Assembly (NCBI GenBank): GCA_036557705.1
Contig: DATBHB010000066.1
Span: 1 to 64,000 of the forward strand
Length of the DNA stretch: 64,000 bases
Source: VAZQ01 sp036557705
GTDB lineage: Bacteria; Pseudomonadota; Alphaproteobacteria; Rhizobiales; Xanthobacteraceae
Direction of reading: 5' to 3'
Below, one piece after another: positions 24,290 to 32,973 of this stretch. The translations under genes were made by a program, and so were the position numbers. A model generated the notes under the pieces. That model did no database searches. It saw nothing but the letters and a program-made list of their open reading frames with translations, and was not told the DNA's origin. How positions within the stretch are numbered: position 1 is the stretch's first letter; each line of letters begins with the position of its first letter.

Positions 24290-25915
24290 TCACTTGATCA
24301 GAGGCAGTTCGTTGAACTGGTGGAACGGCGGCGGCGAAGGGAGCGTCCATTCGAGCGTGGTCGCGCCGGCGCCCCACGGATTGTCCGCGGCCGCTTGCTT
24401 GCGAATGAAGGCATGTGCGAGGCCGATATAGAATACGATCAGTCCGGCGAACGAGATATCGGCGCCGATCGAGGAGACCATGTTCCAGCCGGCGAATGCA
24501 TCCGGGTAGTCGGCAACGCGGCGCGGCATGCCGGCAAGCCCGAGGAAGTGCTGCGGAAAGAACACCATGTTGACGCCGACAAAGGTAAGCCAAAAGTGCA
24601 GCTTGCCGATCGTTTCGCTGTACATATAGCCCGACATTTTCGGGAACCAGTAGTACCAGCCGGCAAAGATCGTGAACACCGCGCCAAGCGAGAGCACATA
24701 GTGGAAGTGTGCGACGACGTAGTAGGTGTCCTGCAAAGAGCGGTCGACGCCGGCGTTTGCAAGCACCACGCCTGTAACTCCGCCGATCGTAAACAGGAAG
24801 ATGAAGCCCATCGCCCACAGCATCGGGGTCTTGAACTCGATCGAGCCGCCCCACATCGTGGCGATCCAGGAGAAGATCTTCACGCCAGTCGGTACCGCGA
24901 TCACCATCGTGGCGGCGACGAAATAGGCCTGCGCCGACGCCGACATGCCGACCGTGTACATGTGGTGCGCCCAGACCACAAAGCCGATGCCGCCGATCGC
25001 CACCATCGCATAGGCCATGCCCAGATAGCCGAACACCGGCTTTTTCGAGAAGGTGGCGACGATCTGACTGACCATGCCGAAGCCGGGGACGATCAGAATG
25101 TAGACTTCCGGGTGTCCGAAAAACCAGAACAGGTGCTGGAACAGCACCGGATCGCCGCCGCCGTCCGGCGAGAAGAAGGTGGTGCCGAAATTGCGGTCGG
25201 TGAGCAGCATCGTGATCCCGCCCGCCAGCACCGGCAACGCCAGCAGCAGCAGGAACACGGTCACGAGCTGCGACCAGACGAAGAGCGGCATTTTGTGCAG
25301 CGTCATGCCCGGCGCGCGCATGTTGAATATGGTGGTGATGAAATTGATGGCGCCGAGAATCGAGGAGGCGCCGGCGACATGCAGGGACAGAATCGCGAAA
25401 TCGACGGCCGGCCCCGGATGGCCGGTTGTCGAAAGCGGCGCGTAGAGCGTCCAGCCGGTGCCCACGCCGGGATCGCCGTGCTCGCCCTCGACGAACATCG
25501 ACGTCAGCAGCAGGGCGAATGAAGCCGGCAGCAGCCAGAAGGAGATGTTGTTCATGCGCGGGAACGCCATGTCCGGCGCGCCGATCATGAGCGGAACGAA
25601 CCAATTGCCGAATCCGCCGATCATCGCCGGCATGACCATGAAGAAGATCATGATCAGGCCGTGGGCGGTGGTGAACACGTTGAATATGTGCGGGTCGTGG
25701 AAGTACTGCAGACCGGGCTTCATCAGTTCAAGGCGGATGCCCATTGACAACAGCGCGCCGATCGTCCCTCCCATCAGGGCGAAGACAAGGTACATCGTGC
25801 CGATGTCCTTGTGGTTCGTCGAATAGACGAAGCGACGCCAGCCGGTGGGGTGCCCGTGACCGTTTTCCAGGTCGTGGGCGTGTACGTCGTGAGCGCCGTG
25901 GGATGTGGTCGCCAT
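24290..25915 (-). CDS. coxA: Cytochrome c oxidase subunit I
   Basis: The 541-residue catalytic subunit with 12 membrane helices. Heme a, heme a3 and CuB ligands are visible: HGLIMIFFMV, FWFFGHPEVYILI (with the His-Tyr crosslink), VWAHHMYTVG and the late HFHYVLSLGA. The K-channel and proton residues of an A-type oxidase are therefore present. A long reading frame in another phase of the same DNA is a shadow. GAAGGAAG precedes the ATG. Confidence 0.98.
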   Translation of the reverse strand: MATTSHGAHDVHAHDLENGHGHPTGWRRFVYSTNHKDIGTMYLVFALMGGTIGALLSMGIRLELMKPGLQYFHDPHIFNVFTTAHGLIMIFFMVMPAMIGGFGNWFVPLMIGAPDMAFPRMNNISFWLLPASFALLLTSMFVEGEHGDPGVGTGWTLYAPLSTTGHPGPAVDFAILSLHVAGASSILGAINFITTIFNMRAPGMTLHKMPLFVWSQLVTVFLLLLALPVLAGGITMLLTDRNFGTTFFSPDGGGDPVLFQHLFWFFGHPEVYILIVPGFGMVSQIVATFSKKPVFGYLGMAYAMVAIGGIGFVVWAHHMYTVGMSASAQAYFVAATMVIAVPTGVKIFSWIATMWGGSIEFKTPMLWAMGFIFLFTIGGVTGVVLANAGVDRSLQDTYYVVAHFHYVLSLGAVFTIFAGWYYWFPKMSGYMYSETIGKLHFWLTFVGVNMVFFPQHFLGLAGMPRRVADYPDAFAGWNMVSSIGADISFAGLIVFYIGLAHAFIRKQAAADNPWGAGATTLEWTLPSPPPFHQFNELPLIK

Positions 25916-25970
25916 CTCTTGCTTCCTTCGAAGGCCCTGATCTCTATTCTGCCGTCGCGCGCGCCGCGAT

Positions 25971-26825
25971 TTAACGGCTTGTCACTGGATCGACTGCCGC
26001 GACGCTGCTTGGAGCGGATTCGTCGCGAGCCCATTTCTGCTTCGCCTCGTTGAGCCAGTCATTGAACGCCTGCTCGCTGACCACGCGGACGGCGATCGGC
26101 ATGAATGCGTGATCCCTGCCGCACAGCTCCGAGCACTGGCCGTAATAGAGCCCTTCGCGATCCGCCTTGAACCAGGTCTCGTTGATTCGGCCCGGGATGG
26201 CATCGATCTTGATGCCGAAGGAAGGCACCGCGAAGGAATGGATCACGTCGTTGCCCGTCGTCAGAACCCGCACAACCTTGTTGACGGGCACCACCATCTC
26301 ATTATCGACGCCCAGGAGGCGTGGTTGATCAGGCCTGAGCTTCGCCTCATCTCGCACCAGGAGGGAATCGAATTGGAAGTTGCCGTTATCCGGATAGCTG
26401 TAGGTCCAGTACCACTGCTCGCCCGTCGCCTTCACGGTCAGATCGGCCGCCGGCGTGTTGAGCTGGAAAAACAGAAGCCGGAACGAGGGGATCGCGATCG
26501 TCACCAGGATCAGGACCGGCACCATGGTCCAGAGCACTTCAAGCAGCGTGTTGTGCGTCGTTCGCGAAGGGGTCGGATTGCTGCGCGCATTGAAGCGTAC
26601 GATGACGATGAGGAGGAGCAGGAGCACGAAGCCCGCGATCGCGGTGATCAAGTACAGAAGATAAGAGTGGAACAACTCGATCTCGTCCATCACCGACGTC
26701 ACCGAGGATTGGAAGCCGAGCTGCCAATCCAATGGATGCCCCGCCTCTGCCGCCATGGCGGCGCAGCCGATAACCAGAGATGAGAGGGCGCCAACCAAAG
26801 CGATCAAGCGCTTGAACCCGAGCAT
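25971..26825 (-). CDS. coxB: Cytochrome c oxidase subunit II
   Basis: A 284-residue subunit. It has a signal peptide (MLGFKRLIALVGALSSLVIG), two membrane helices and a cupredoxin domain with the CuA site YYGQCSELCGRDHAFMPI. The upstream His is in VIHSFAVPSFGIK, and the aromatic patch is EQWYWTYSYPD. The start at 26825 has GGAG upstream; the extra open frame to 26924 lacks support. First gene of the cox cluster. Confidence 0.97.
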   Translation of the reverse strand: MLGFKRLIALVGALSSLVIGCAAMAAEAGHPLDWQLGFQSSVTSVMDEIELFHSYLLYLITAIAGFVLLLLLIVIVRFNARSNPTPSRTTHNTLLEVLWTMVPVLILVTIAIPSFRLLFFQLNTPAADLTVKATGEQWYWTYSYPDNGNFQFDSLLVRDEAKLRPDQPRLLGVDNEMVVPVNKVVRVLTTGNDVIHSFAVPSFGIKIDAIPGRINETWFKADREGLYYGQCSELCGRDHAFMPIAVRVVSEQAFNDWLNEAKQKWARDESAPSSVAAVDPVTSR

Positions 26826-27250
26826 CGTCGTCGTTGCTCCTTCGGCTTGATCCGTTACGTCTCTCGCGCCACGCCCGCAACGGTTGGATGCGGCTCCGGC
26901 CGCATGGTCGGCCCGCACGGGCAATTCCGGCAGCGATGCGCAGCGGAAATGGGGAATCCCGGTTTCTCAAACCATAATTCCGGCTGCGCTGCAATGCGCG
27001 CGACGCTACTTTCCGTGCGGCACGGAGTCCGTAGCCCGGATTGCGCGATCGCATATTGCCGTCGCACAATCGATGTTGGTGCGATCGCGCAATCCGGGAA
27101 GGCCGCCATTGACACCCTTATCTCGGCCACAATCGCCCTGTTAGGAAGCGCGGCGGCGGCTAACCACCCTATCCCAGCGAGAATTATCCGGGCGGGGCGA
27201 GCAGCAGACGCGCGGGGCGGGGCGGCTCTTAGAGACCTTCGAGGGGGACC
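26826..27250. other. Divergent promoter region coxB / ialB-like gene
   Basis: These 425 bases separate divergent genes and hold a family B repeat at 27031-27098. The stretch 27180-27240 is unusually G-rich. No additional gene is visible. Confidence 0.6.
27031..27098. repeat. Palindromic repeat, family B copy 3
   Basis: A single hairpin: CCCGGATTGCGCGATCGCA on the left and TGCGATCGCGCAATCCGGG on the right, preceded by GTAG. Confidence 0.9.
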
Positions 27251-27805
27251 ATGGGTTCGTTCGACTCGACTCCATCGAGCACACGAGGAAGGTTGCGCCA
27301 AGCGGCGAGAGCGCTTACGGCCGTTGCGGCCTTGGGACTTGCCGGCCTCATCGGTGCCGCCGGACCGGCTGCGGCGCAAGGCACGGTTCGCTCGGTACAT
27401 GCGGATTGGCAGGTTCGCTGCGACACGCCGCCGGGTGCTCAAGGCGAGCAGTGTGCGCTGATCCAGAGCGTCACCGCCGAGGACCGAGGCAATATCGGCC
27501 TCACGGTGATCGTGCTCAAGACTGCAGATCAGAAGAGCCGGCTCATGCGCGTGGTGGCGCCGATGGGCGTATTGTTGCCCTCGGGGCTCGGGCTCAAGAT
27601 CGATCAGGTGGATGTCGGGCGCGCCGGCTTTGTCCGCTGCCTGCCGAACGGCTGCGTCGCCGAGGTGATGATGGACGACAATCTGATCAAGCAAATGCGG
27701 AACGGCCAGACCGCCACCTTCATCATCTTTCAGACGCCGGAGGAAGGCATCGGCTTCCCGATGAGCCTCAAAGGATTCGGCGAGGGCTTCGACAAGCTCC
27801 CTTAA
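27251..27805 (+). CDS. Invasion-associated locus B (IalB) family protein
   Basis: A 184-residue exported protein. The signal peptide (ALTAVAALGLAGLIGAAGPAAAQ) is preceded by a basic stretch. The IalB domain runs from WQVRCDTPPGAQGEQCALIQ to FPMSLKGFGEGFDKL, with the central Cys pair in GFVRCLPNGCVAEVMMDD. IalB was named in Bartonella, but homologues are common in free-living Hyphomicrobiales and need not mean virulence. GAGGGGG precedes the ATG. Confidence 0.9.
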   Translation: MGSFDSTPSSTRGRLRQAARALTAVAALGLAGLIGAAGPAAAQGTVRSVHADWQVRCDTPPGAQGEQCALIQSVTAEDRGNIGLTVIVLKTADQKSRLMRVVAPMGVLLPSGLGLKIDQVDVGRAGFVRCLPNGCVAEVMMDDNLIKQMRNGQTATFIIFQTPEEGIGFPMSLKGFGEGFDKLP

Positions 27806-27807
27806 CA

Positions 27808-27953
27808 TTACTGCGTCAGAAACGTCGTAGGGTGGGCAACGGCGCCTTCTCCAATGCCGACCGCGTGGGCAAAATCGCGCCGGGCGCCGTTGCCCACGCT
27901 GTCAGGCGGTGCCACGCGATTTTGCCCACCCTACGAAGGTTATGACGCGGTAA
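27808..27953. repeat. Family A copy 5 with outer inverted arms
   Basis: The core at 27827-27934 (GTAGGG...CCCTAC) is flanked by TTACTGCGTCA (27808-27818) and TGACGCGGTAA (27943-27953), one mismatch from inverted. Inside, the paired arms are interleaved: GTGGGCAACGGCGCC, GTGGGCAAAATCGCG, then GGCGCCGTTGCCCAC and CGCGATTTTGCCCAC. Confidence 0.9.
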
Positions 27954-27967
27954 GATTAAGTCGAGTT

Positions 27968-28041
27968 GTAGCCCGCTTGAGCGGTGCTTCCGCTTTGTTT
28001 GCCATCGCCATAACTTGTGCGCGCCGCGAGATGCGGGCTAC
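27968..28041. repeat. Palindromic repeat, family C copy 2
   Basis: GTAGCCCGCTTGAGC at the left and GATGCGGGCTAC at the right are inverted with mismatches. It lies beside family A copy 5 and ends just before the stop of the receptor gene at 28063. Confidence 0.7.
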
Positions 28042-28062
28042 GAGTTCCGTAGAGCAGCGGAT

Positions 28063-29118
28063 TTAGCGCCCGGTCGGCGGCTTGTCGCGCTCGCCGATCG
28101 CATCGATCATTCTGGCGATGATCTCGGGCGGAAACGCGTAGACACGCCGGATCAACTGGTCCATCTCGGCGCCGGGAACGAAGCTGATCTCGTATTGGAT
28201 CTTGTCCATCTCGGCGAGAAATTCCGGATCCTTCACCAGGCGCGCAAAAGCGTCCCGCAACGCGGTCACGCGCACGGGCGGCACCTCCGGCGGAAGCACG
28301 AACGGGCGCGACATCAGCTTCGGCGTGAAGATCAGATCCCACACTTTACGGACCTCGTCCGACTGCACCAGGTCGTACATGGTGGGGACGTCCTTGAGGT
28401 CTGGATGCGGGTGTAGTCCGGTCTGCAGCAGGATGCGCAGCTTGCCGTCGCGCAGCGCATCCGCCCTGTGCGTCTTTACGTAGGACCATGAAATCCCGTG
28501 CACGCCCTGCAACTCGCCTCGTTCGAGAGCCAAGAGCGTAGCGGCGGTCCCGGAATAGCCCCGGATCAGCCGGATCGGCGCGCCGAGCAGCCGGATCATC
28601 GCATTGGTCTCGATCTCGCTGTCAGTCTCGGGGCCGAGGCTTCCGGCAATGAGCGGCACCGTGAGCAAATCCTGGGCGGTGCGATGCGGCGCTGCCGATC
28701 CGACGAGGGTCACGCTCACCTCGGAGGCGAGGCTACCCAACCAATTGAACTTGAACGGATCATAGGTCGCGGCCTTGTTCCCACGGAGCAGTTCGAAGGG
28801 GATGTGGCGCTGGACGAGCCCTATCGTGAGGCCATCGCGCGGGGCGACGGAATAAAGCGTATTGGCCGCCGCAAGGCTCGCAGCACCCGGCATGTATTTA
28901 ATGACGATGCTCGGTTGACCGGGAATTAACCGCCCGAGGTGCCGCGCCACTGGCCGGGCATAGGTATCGTAACCCCCGCCGGGCGGGGAGCCGACGAGAA
29001 GCGTGATCGTCTGGCCGGCATAGAAATCGGCTACCGGATCGGCCAGGGCCCAGGGCGTGGTGCTGGCCAGGACCAGTCCGGCGAACGCGAGCGGATGTAA
29101 CCGCGAGAGCATGGCCAT
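28063..29118 (-). CDS. Bug-type (TTT) periplasmic solute receptor, paralogue 4
   Basis: A 351-residue receptor. The signal is PLAFAGLVLASTTPWALA; the mature start is DPVADFYAGQTITLLVGSPPGGGYD. ARHLGRLIPGQP, VIKYMPGAASLAAANTLY and VAPRDGLT follow. It is the most divergent of the five paralogues in the window but keeps the FYxGxT opening. The ribosome binding site is weak. No enzyme gene is directly linked. Confidence 0.87.
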   Translation of the reverse strand: MAMLSRLHPLAFAGLVLASTTPWALADPVADFYAGQTITLLVGSPPGGGYDTYARPVARHLGRLIPGQPSIVIKYMPGAASLAAANTLYSVAPRDGLTIGLVQRHIPFELLRGNKAATYDPFKFNWLGSLASEVSVTLVGSAAPHRTAQDLLTVPLIAGSLGPETDSEIETNAMIRLLGAPIRLIRGYSGTAATLLALERGELQGVHGISWSYVKTHRADALRDGKLRILLQTGLHPHPDLKDVPTMYDLVQSDEVRKVWDLIFTPKLMSRPFVLPPEVPPVRVTALRDAFARLVKDPEFLAEMDKIQYEISFVPGAEMDQLIRRVYAFPPEIIARMIDAIGERDKPPTGR

Positions 29119-29144
29119 GTTTTACATGCTTTGAGGCTGGACCC

Positions 29145-29170
29145 GTAGCCCGGATTTCGCGGCGCGTTCG
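29145..29170. repeat. Family B fragment
   Basis: GTAGCCCGGATTTCGCGG resembles the left end of family B; no complementary right arm follows. A single decayed arm. Confidence 0.5.
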
Positions 29171-29297
29171 CCTGCCGGCCTGCGGCAAATACGGCCAGGG
29201 GCACGCCGATCGGTGTCGCGCAGCCAAGCCTGCGCATGGGCCGGATCGCGGTTGGTAGAACGGGGGTGACTATTCGCGAGACTTGGAGAGTGGGCTT

Positions 29298-29310
29298 GCC
29301 AAGACTTGGC
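29298..29310. promoter_or_regulatory. Short palindrome upstream of ccdAB
   Basis: GCCAAG-A-CTTGGC is a perfect 6-bp inverted repeat 49 bases before the ccdA start. TGCGCAT is directly repeated just after it (around 29312 and 29325). Either could bind the CcdA/CcdB complex, as toxin-antitoxin operons are usually self-regulated; this is inference. Confidence 0.4.
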
Positions 29311-29358
29311 CTGCGCATTAACCTTGCGCATATCGTGAGCCTTTGAGGAATTGCCCCG

Positions 29359-29610
29359 ATGCTGGGTCAACGCTTGGTCAAGAAACGCGCGGTGAACTTG
29401 TTCGTCGATGTCGACTTGTTGGACGAAGCCCGCCGGCTGCGCATCAACATTTCGGAGACGCTGGAAAACCGGCTGCGCAGCATCGTGCGGGCCGAGCAGG
29501 AAAAGCGCTGGCTGGAGGAGAACCAGGAGGCGATTGCGTCGATCAACGCGTTCCTTGATCGCCACGGATTGCTTGCCAGCAAGCTTCGGTATCGGCCGGA
29601 CAGTCAATGA
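29359..29610 (+). CDS. ccdA: CcdA-type antitoxin
   Basis: An 83-residue protein. The N-terminal ribbon-helix-helix-like half (KRAVNLFVDVDLLDEARRLRIN, SETLENRL) is typical of CcdA, and the acidic/aromatic C-terminal half (RWLEENQEAIASINAFLDRHG) would wrap the toxin. GAGGAA precedes the ATG. Its last codons overlap the toxin start (ATGA), the normal arrangement of ccd operons. Confidence 0.92.
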   Translation: MLGQRLVKKRAVNLFVDVDLLDEARRLRINISETLENRLRSIVRAEQEKRWLEENQEAIASINAFLDRHGLLASKLRYRPDSQ

Positions 29611-29921
29611 CAACCCAGTTCGATGTCGTCGCCAATCCAGATGGCGAGGAGGCGGCGCATCGACCCTACCTGCTCGTGCTGCAATCCGATCTGGTCTCGG
29701 GCCTGACCTCCACTATTGTTGCACCGCTTGTGCCGCGCGAGCAGATGTCGGGTGCGCAGCGTCTCAATCCAATACTTTCCGTGGACGGCCGCGATTATTG
29801 GCTCGCGACGCACGAATTATTTGCGGTCGAGCAGCGCATGCTGCGCAGAAAAGTGGCGAGTCTTGCCGATCACCACGACAAGATAATGGGCGCGCTCGAC
29901 TTCTTGTTTATTGGTTTCTGA
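29607..29921 (+). CDS. ccdB: CcdB-type gyrase toxin
   Basis: A 104-residue protein with the CcdB fold. It begins QFDVVANPDGEEAAHRPYLLVLQSD, continues with STIVAPLVPRE, and ends ALDFLFIGF. F-plasmid CcdB ends FWGI, with the Trp-Gly-Ile trio needed for gyrase poisoning. Here the equivalent residues are Ile-Gly-Phe, so the toxin may be weak or act differently. Chromosomal homologues vary at this site. It overlaps ccdA by 4 bases. Confidence 0.92.
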   Translation: MTTQFDVVANPDGEEAAHRPYLLVLQSDLVSGLTSTIVAPLVPREQMSGAQRLNPILSVDGRDYWLATHELFAVEQRMLRRKVASLADHHDKIMGALDFLFIGF

Positions 29922-29933
29922 ATTGACAACTCC

Positions 29934-30497
29934 TCACCGCACGACACCGGAAATGCAGCACGGTTTGCGCTGCGGCCGGGTGATACGGCTTTTGAGATAA
30001 CAGGCGGCGGACAGGCCGCCGTAGCCTGGCCGCACATAGGTCCAGGCGCGGCATTTGTCCTCGCCGTCGCAGGCGTCCTGGCAGCCCTTGCCGGTCGGGT
30101 CCGAGGGCAGGTCGAAATGGCGGTAATCGCCGCCGACCCGATCGATCGAAAACTCGTAGGGTCCTATGCCCAGTTCCCGCGTGCTCGCGCCGCGCACACC
30201 CGATACGCAGCACGTGGCCGGCACCCGCGCAGTGACCCGCGACTTGAGCCAGCAGACTGCGCCCGAGCTTTCGGTCATCGGATAGGAAAAGCCCCAGGCA
30301 CGACAACGCGAGTCGCGCTCGCAGCGCGCCGCACACTGGGCGGGGTCGCCGGAACGCAGCGGGAAGCTCGTGTAGTCGCCGCCCGGCCGGTCATAGTCCA
30401 CCTGCGCGGCCGCCGGAACGCTGGGCAGCACAAGCAGCACGATCGAGACCCATCCGAATACTGCGTTACGTGCGAAGGAGGTGCGAGCGGCAATCAT
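29934..30497 (-). CDS. Exported protein with two PAN/apple domains
   Basis: A 187-residue protein. The signal peptide (VFGWVSIVLLVLPSVPAAAQ) is followed by two tandem PAN domains of about 75 residues. Each has the RPGGDYTSFPL or RVGGDYRHFDL opening, then CAARCERDSRCRAWGF or CQDACDGEDKCRAWTY. Each closes with CWLKSRV...CCVSGV or CYLKSRI...CCISGV. PAN domains bind protein or sugar and are disulphide-rich; the partner is unknown. It stands alone. Confidence 0.9.
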   Translation of the reverse strand: MIAARTSFARNAVFGWVSIVLLVLPSVPAAAQVDYDRPGGDYTSFPLRSGDPAQCAARCERDSRCRAWGFSYPMTESSGAVCWLKSRVTARVPATCCVSGVRGASTRELGIGPYEFSIDRVGGDYRHFDLPSDPTGKGCQDACDGEDKCRAWTYVRPGYGGLSAACYLKSRITRPQRKPCCISGVVR

Positions 30498-30551
30498 GGC
30501 GTCGGCGGCGAGCTTTGGTCATTATATGACGGGTGAGGCACGCCTACTAAT

Positions 30552-30728
30552 CTTACTGCGTCAGAAAACTTTCTGTAGGGTGGGCAAAGGCGCGGTCCAC
30601 GAGCCCGAGCCGCGCCACACGCATAAACGAGCGCCGTGCCCACCCGCGAACTGATCCGCGTGGGCACGGCGCACGCGCTGAAGCGCGTTGCGCCTTTGCC
30701 CACCCTACGCAGCTTATGACGCAGTAAG
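30552..30728. repeat. Family A copy 6 with outer inverted arms
   Basis: Outer arms CTTACTGCGTCA (30552-30563) and TGACGCAGTAAG (30717-30728) are perfectly inverted. The core at 30575-30708 is nested: GTGGGCAAAGGCGC pairs with the far GCGCCTTTGCCCAC, and the inner GCGCCGTGCCCAC pairs with GTGGGCACGGCGC. The copy at 45372-45527 is very similar along its length. Confidence 0.93.
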
Positions 30729-30786
30729 ACTAATTGACATTCGAACCAGCTGACGGACGGGGCCACCCAAAAGCCGATCGAATTTC

Positions 30787-30818
30787 GTGCTCCAGCGCGT
30801 CCTGGCGCGCTGGAGCAC
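30787..30818 (-). terminator. Strong hairpin downstream of gshA
   Basis: GTGCTCCAGCGCG at 30787-30799 pairs with CGCGCTGGAGCAC at 30806-30818: 13 perfect pairs with a 6-base loop, 28 bases after the gshA stop. There is no clear U tract on the minus strand, so it may stabilise the 3' end and not terminate. Confidence 0.6.
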
Positions 30819-30846
30819 CCACCAATCCTATAAGTTGGATGGCGCT

Positions 30847-32217
30847 TCAATAGGCCAATTCCTCGAAAACCTGCGAGACGGAGCCCCCCCAAGGACCGTA
30901 AAATCTTTCCAGCAATTCTTCTGCCGGTGTCGTCCCGCGGGAAACGATCTCCTGAATCAGAGCCAGGTAGCAGGTTTCGTCGCGGCCTTTGCCGTCGAGC
31001 CGGTGGCGGCGCTTGAGTCCGCCTTCCGCAAGCGCAAGCGTCGCGCGCGCGAGATCAAGCACGCTCCGCCCGCGCACCACTGCCTTGAATCCGAGCTTCG
31101 GCACATCATCGCGCAGCTGCTGGCGCTCCTGCGCGGTCCAATCCTTGACTAGAGCCCAGGCGGCTTCGAGCGCATCCTCATCATAGAGGAGCCCGACCCA
31201 GTAGGCGGGAAGCGCCGAGAATCGCCGCCAAGGACCGCTGTCGGCGCCGCGCATTTCGAGGTAGCGCTTGAGCCTCACCTCCGGAAAAACGGTCGAGACG
31301 TGATTTGCCCAATCCGAGATGGTGGCGCGCTCGCCAGGGAGCTGTCGCAATCGACCAGCCATCAAATCGCGAAAAGATTCGCCGGCAACATCGATATAAC
31401 GCTCGCCGCGTTTGACGAAATACATCGGGACGCCGAGCACGTAATCGACCCAACGTTCAAATCCCATCCCACTGTCGAAAGCCCAGGGAAGCATGCCGGT
31501 CCGGTCCGGATCGGTGTCACGCCAGATTTCGGAACGGAATGAAAGAAAACTATTCGGCTTGCCTTCCGTGAACGGCGAGTTCGCAAATATTGCGGTGGCG
31601 ACCGGCTGCAAAGCGAGACTGACGCGCAGCTTCGTCACCATGTCGGCTTCGGAGCAGTAATCGAGATTGGTTTGCACGGTGCAGGTGCGATACATCATGT
31701 CGAGGCCGAGACCGCCCACCTTCGGCATGTATTCGGTCATGATGCGATAACGGCCTTTTGGCATCGTGGGGATTTCAGCACGGCTCCAGGTCGGGGTCAT
31801 GCCGAGACCGAGAAAGCCGATCCCTAACGGGGTTGCGGCTTCCTTGAGCCGCGCGAGGTGCGCGATGAGCTCCGAGCAGGTCTGGTGTACGGTCTCGACC
31901 GGCGCTCCCGCCAGTTCGAACTGGCCGCCGGGTTCAAGCGTAATGGCGCTGCCGCCGGAAGAATCGAACAGGCCGATGATATTGCCGGCCTCCATGATTG
32001 GCTCCCAGCCAAGGAGATGCTCCATGCGTTCGAGGAGGGAACGGATGCTGCGTATCCCCTCGTAGGGAATCGGCCGGTGATCGCTGAGGCTGAACGGGAA
32101 TTTCTCATGCTCGGTACCGATGTGAAATTCCGACCTCGGCTTGATGCCGGCCTCGAACCACGCAACGAGTTCGTCGCGTGTTTCGACCGGCGTCATATCG
32201 ATCTGGTCACGAGCCAT
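30847..32217 (-). CDS. gshA: Glutamate-cysteine ligase
   Basis: A 456-residue enzyme of the plant/alphaproteobacterial GCS2 class, catalysing the first step of glutathione synthesis. Signature pieces are FHIGTEHEKFPF, DSSGGSAITLEPGGQFELAG, MYRTCTVQTNLDYCSEADM, ANSPFTEGKPN and SFLSFRSEIWRDTDPDRTGM. Full length for the class. gshB is not nearby. The exported GlcG/HbpS-type gene lies upstream on the same strand, 79 bases away. Confidence 0.96.
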   Translation of the reverse strand: MARDQIDMTPVETRDELVAWFEAGIKPRSEFHIGTEHEKFPFSLSDHRPIPYEGIRSIRSLLERMEHLLGWEPIMEAGNIIGLFDSSGGSAITLEPGGQFELAGAPVETVHQTCSELIAHLARLKEAATPLGIGFLGLGMTPTWSRAEIPTMPKGRYRIMTEYMPKVGGLGLDMMYRTCTVQTNLDYCSEADMVTKLRVSLALQPVATAIFANSPFTEGKPNSFLSFRSEIWRDTDPDRTGMLPWAFDSGMGFERWVDYVLGVPMYFVKRGERYIDVAGESFRDLMAGRLRQLPGERATISDWANHVSTVFPEVRLKRYLEMRGADSGPWRRFSALPAYWVGLLYDEDALEAAWALVKDWTAQERQQLRDDVPKLGFKAVVRGRSVLDLARATLALAEGGLKRRHRLDGKGRDETCYLALIQEIVSRGTTPAEELLERFYGPWGGSVSQVFEELAY

Positions 32218-32296
32218 AGGAACCTGTTAGGAGCCGGCGAGCGCGCCCTGCTCTCACGTCCAAATCCCGACCAGGAAGAGCAAGCGTTCTCTCGGA

Positions 32297-32797
32297 TCAC
32301 TTTGCCGCGTTGGCGCCAGCCATTGCGGCAACGCTGTCCTGCTGGCCAGTGCCGCCGCTTGCGCCAATCGCCCCAACGAGCTTGCCGTCGAGGACGATGG
32401 GGAGGCCGCCTTCGGAAGCGATCGGCCGCACCTCATCGGGAAAACTCATGAACCCGGTATTGCCGGCGGCGAACTGATCCGAAAACACCTTGGTCGGATG
32501 GCGGAACAGGGCCGCAGTTCGGGCCTTCGACTCCGCGAGCCGGACCGAGGCATTCTGCGTCCCGTCCATGCGCTCGAAATAGACAAGATAGCCGCCGGGA
32601 TCGACGATCGCGATTGCCATATGCCAGCCGTTCTTGGCCGCCTCGGCGATCGCAGCCGCGGCCGCCCCCTTGGCCTGGTCGACCGTAATCGGTGTTCCGT
32701 AATCAGGAGGCGGCGTCGCCGACTGCTGCGCCAGCGCGGCCCCGCCGGTCAAGATGGCAGCCCCGATGGCAAAACTCCTCAGGAAAGCTGTCCGCAT
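32297..32797 (-). CDS. Exported GlcG/HbpS family protein
   Basis: A 166-residue protein with a signal peptide (FAIGAAILTGGAALAQQ). The DUF336 (GlcG/HbpS) domain has AIVDPGGYLVYFERMDG, SVRLAESKARTAALFRHPT and EGGLPIVLDGKLVGAIGASGG. Family members include HbpS, which binds heme or iron, and PduO C-terminal domains. A periplasmic heme- or redox-linked role is possible, not shown. The ATG at 32797 with GGGAG upstream is preferred over a TTG at 32803. Confidence 0.88.
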   Translation of the reverse strand: MRTAFLRSFAIGAAILTGGAALAQQSATPPPDYGTPITVDQAKGAAAAAIAEAAKNGWHMAIAIVDPGGYLVYFERMDGTQNASVRLAESKARTAALFRHPTKVFSDQFAAGNTGFMSFPDEVRPIASEGGLPIVLDGKLVGAIGASGGTGQQDSVAAMAGANAAK

Positions 32798-32973
32798 GGT
32801 CAATTCTCCCCCTCCCGGCCGCGGTGCCGGCGCACCGTCATGATCTCGTCGAAAATCCGGTGTCCGTGGTTTGAAACGGGCTGCTGTCGCGAATCAACAC
32901 CACACCCGCTGGCCTTCGGCCTCACAATAGGCGAGATGCCGCATAGCCAGCAAGGAGGCGCGAGAGAGGCCGC

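Larger units (their letters stand above)
30498..30846. other. Intergenic region with family A repeat and a hairpin
   Basis: These 349 bases between two minus-strand genes hold the long family A copy 6 (30552-30728) and a separate perfect hairpin (30787-30818) after gshA. No gene seen. Confidence 0.7.

Noticed and set aside
24243..25604. Long second frame (453 codons) over coxA
   Set aside because: Arg/Ala/His-rich composition typical of a shadow in GC-rich DNA; coxA is unmistakable on the same DNA.
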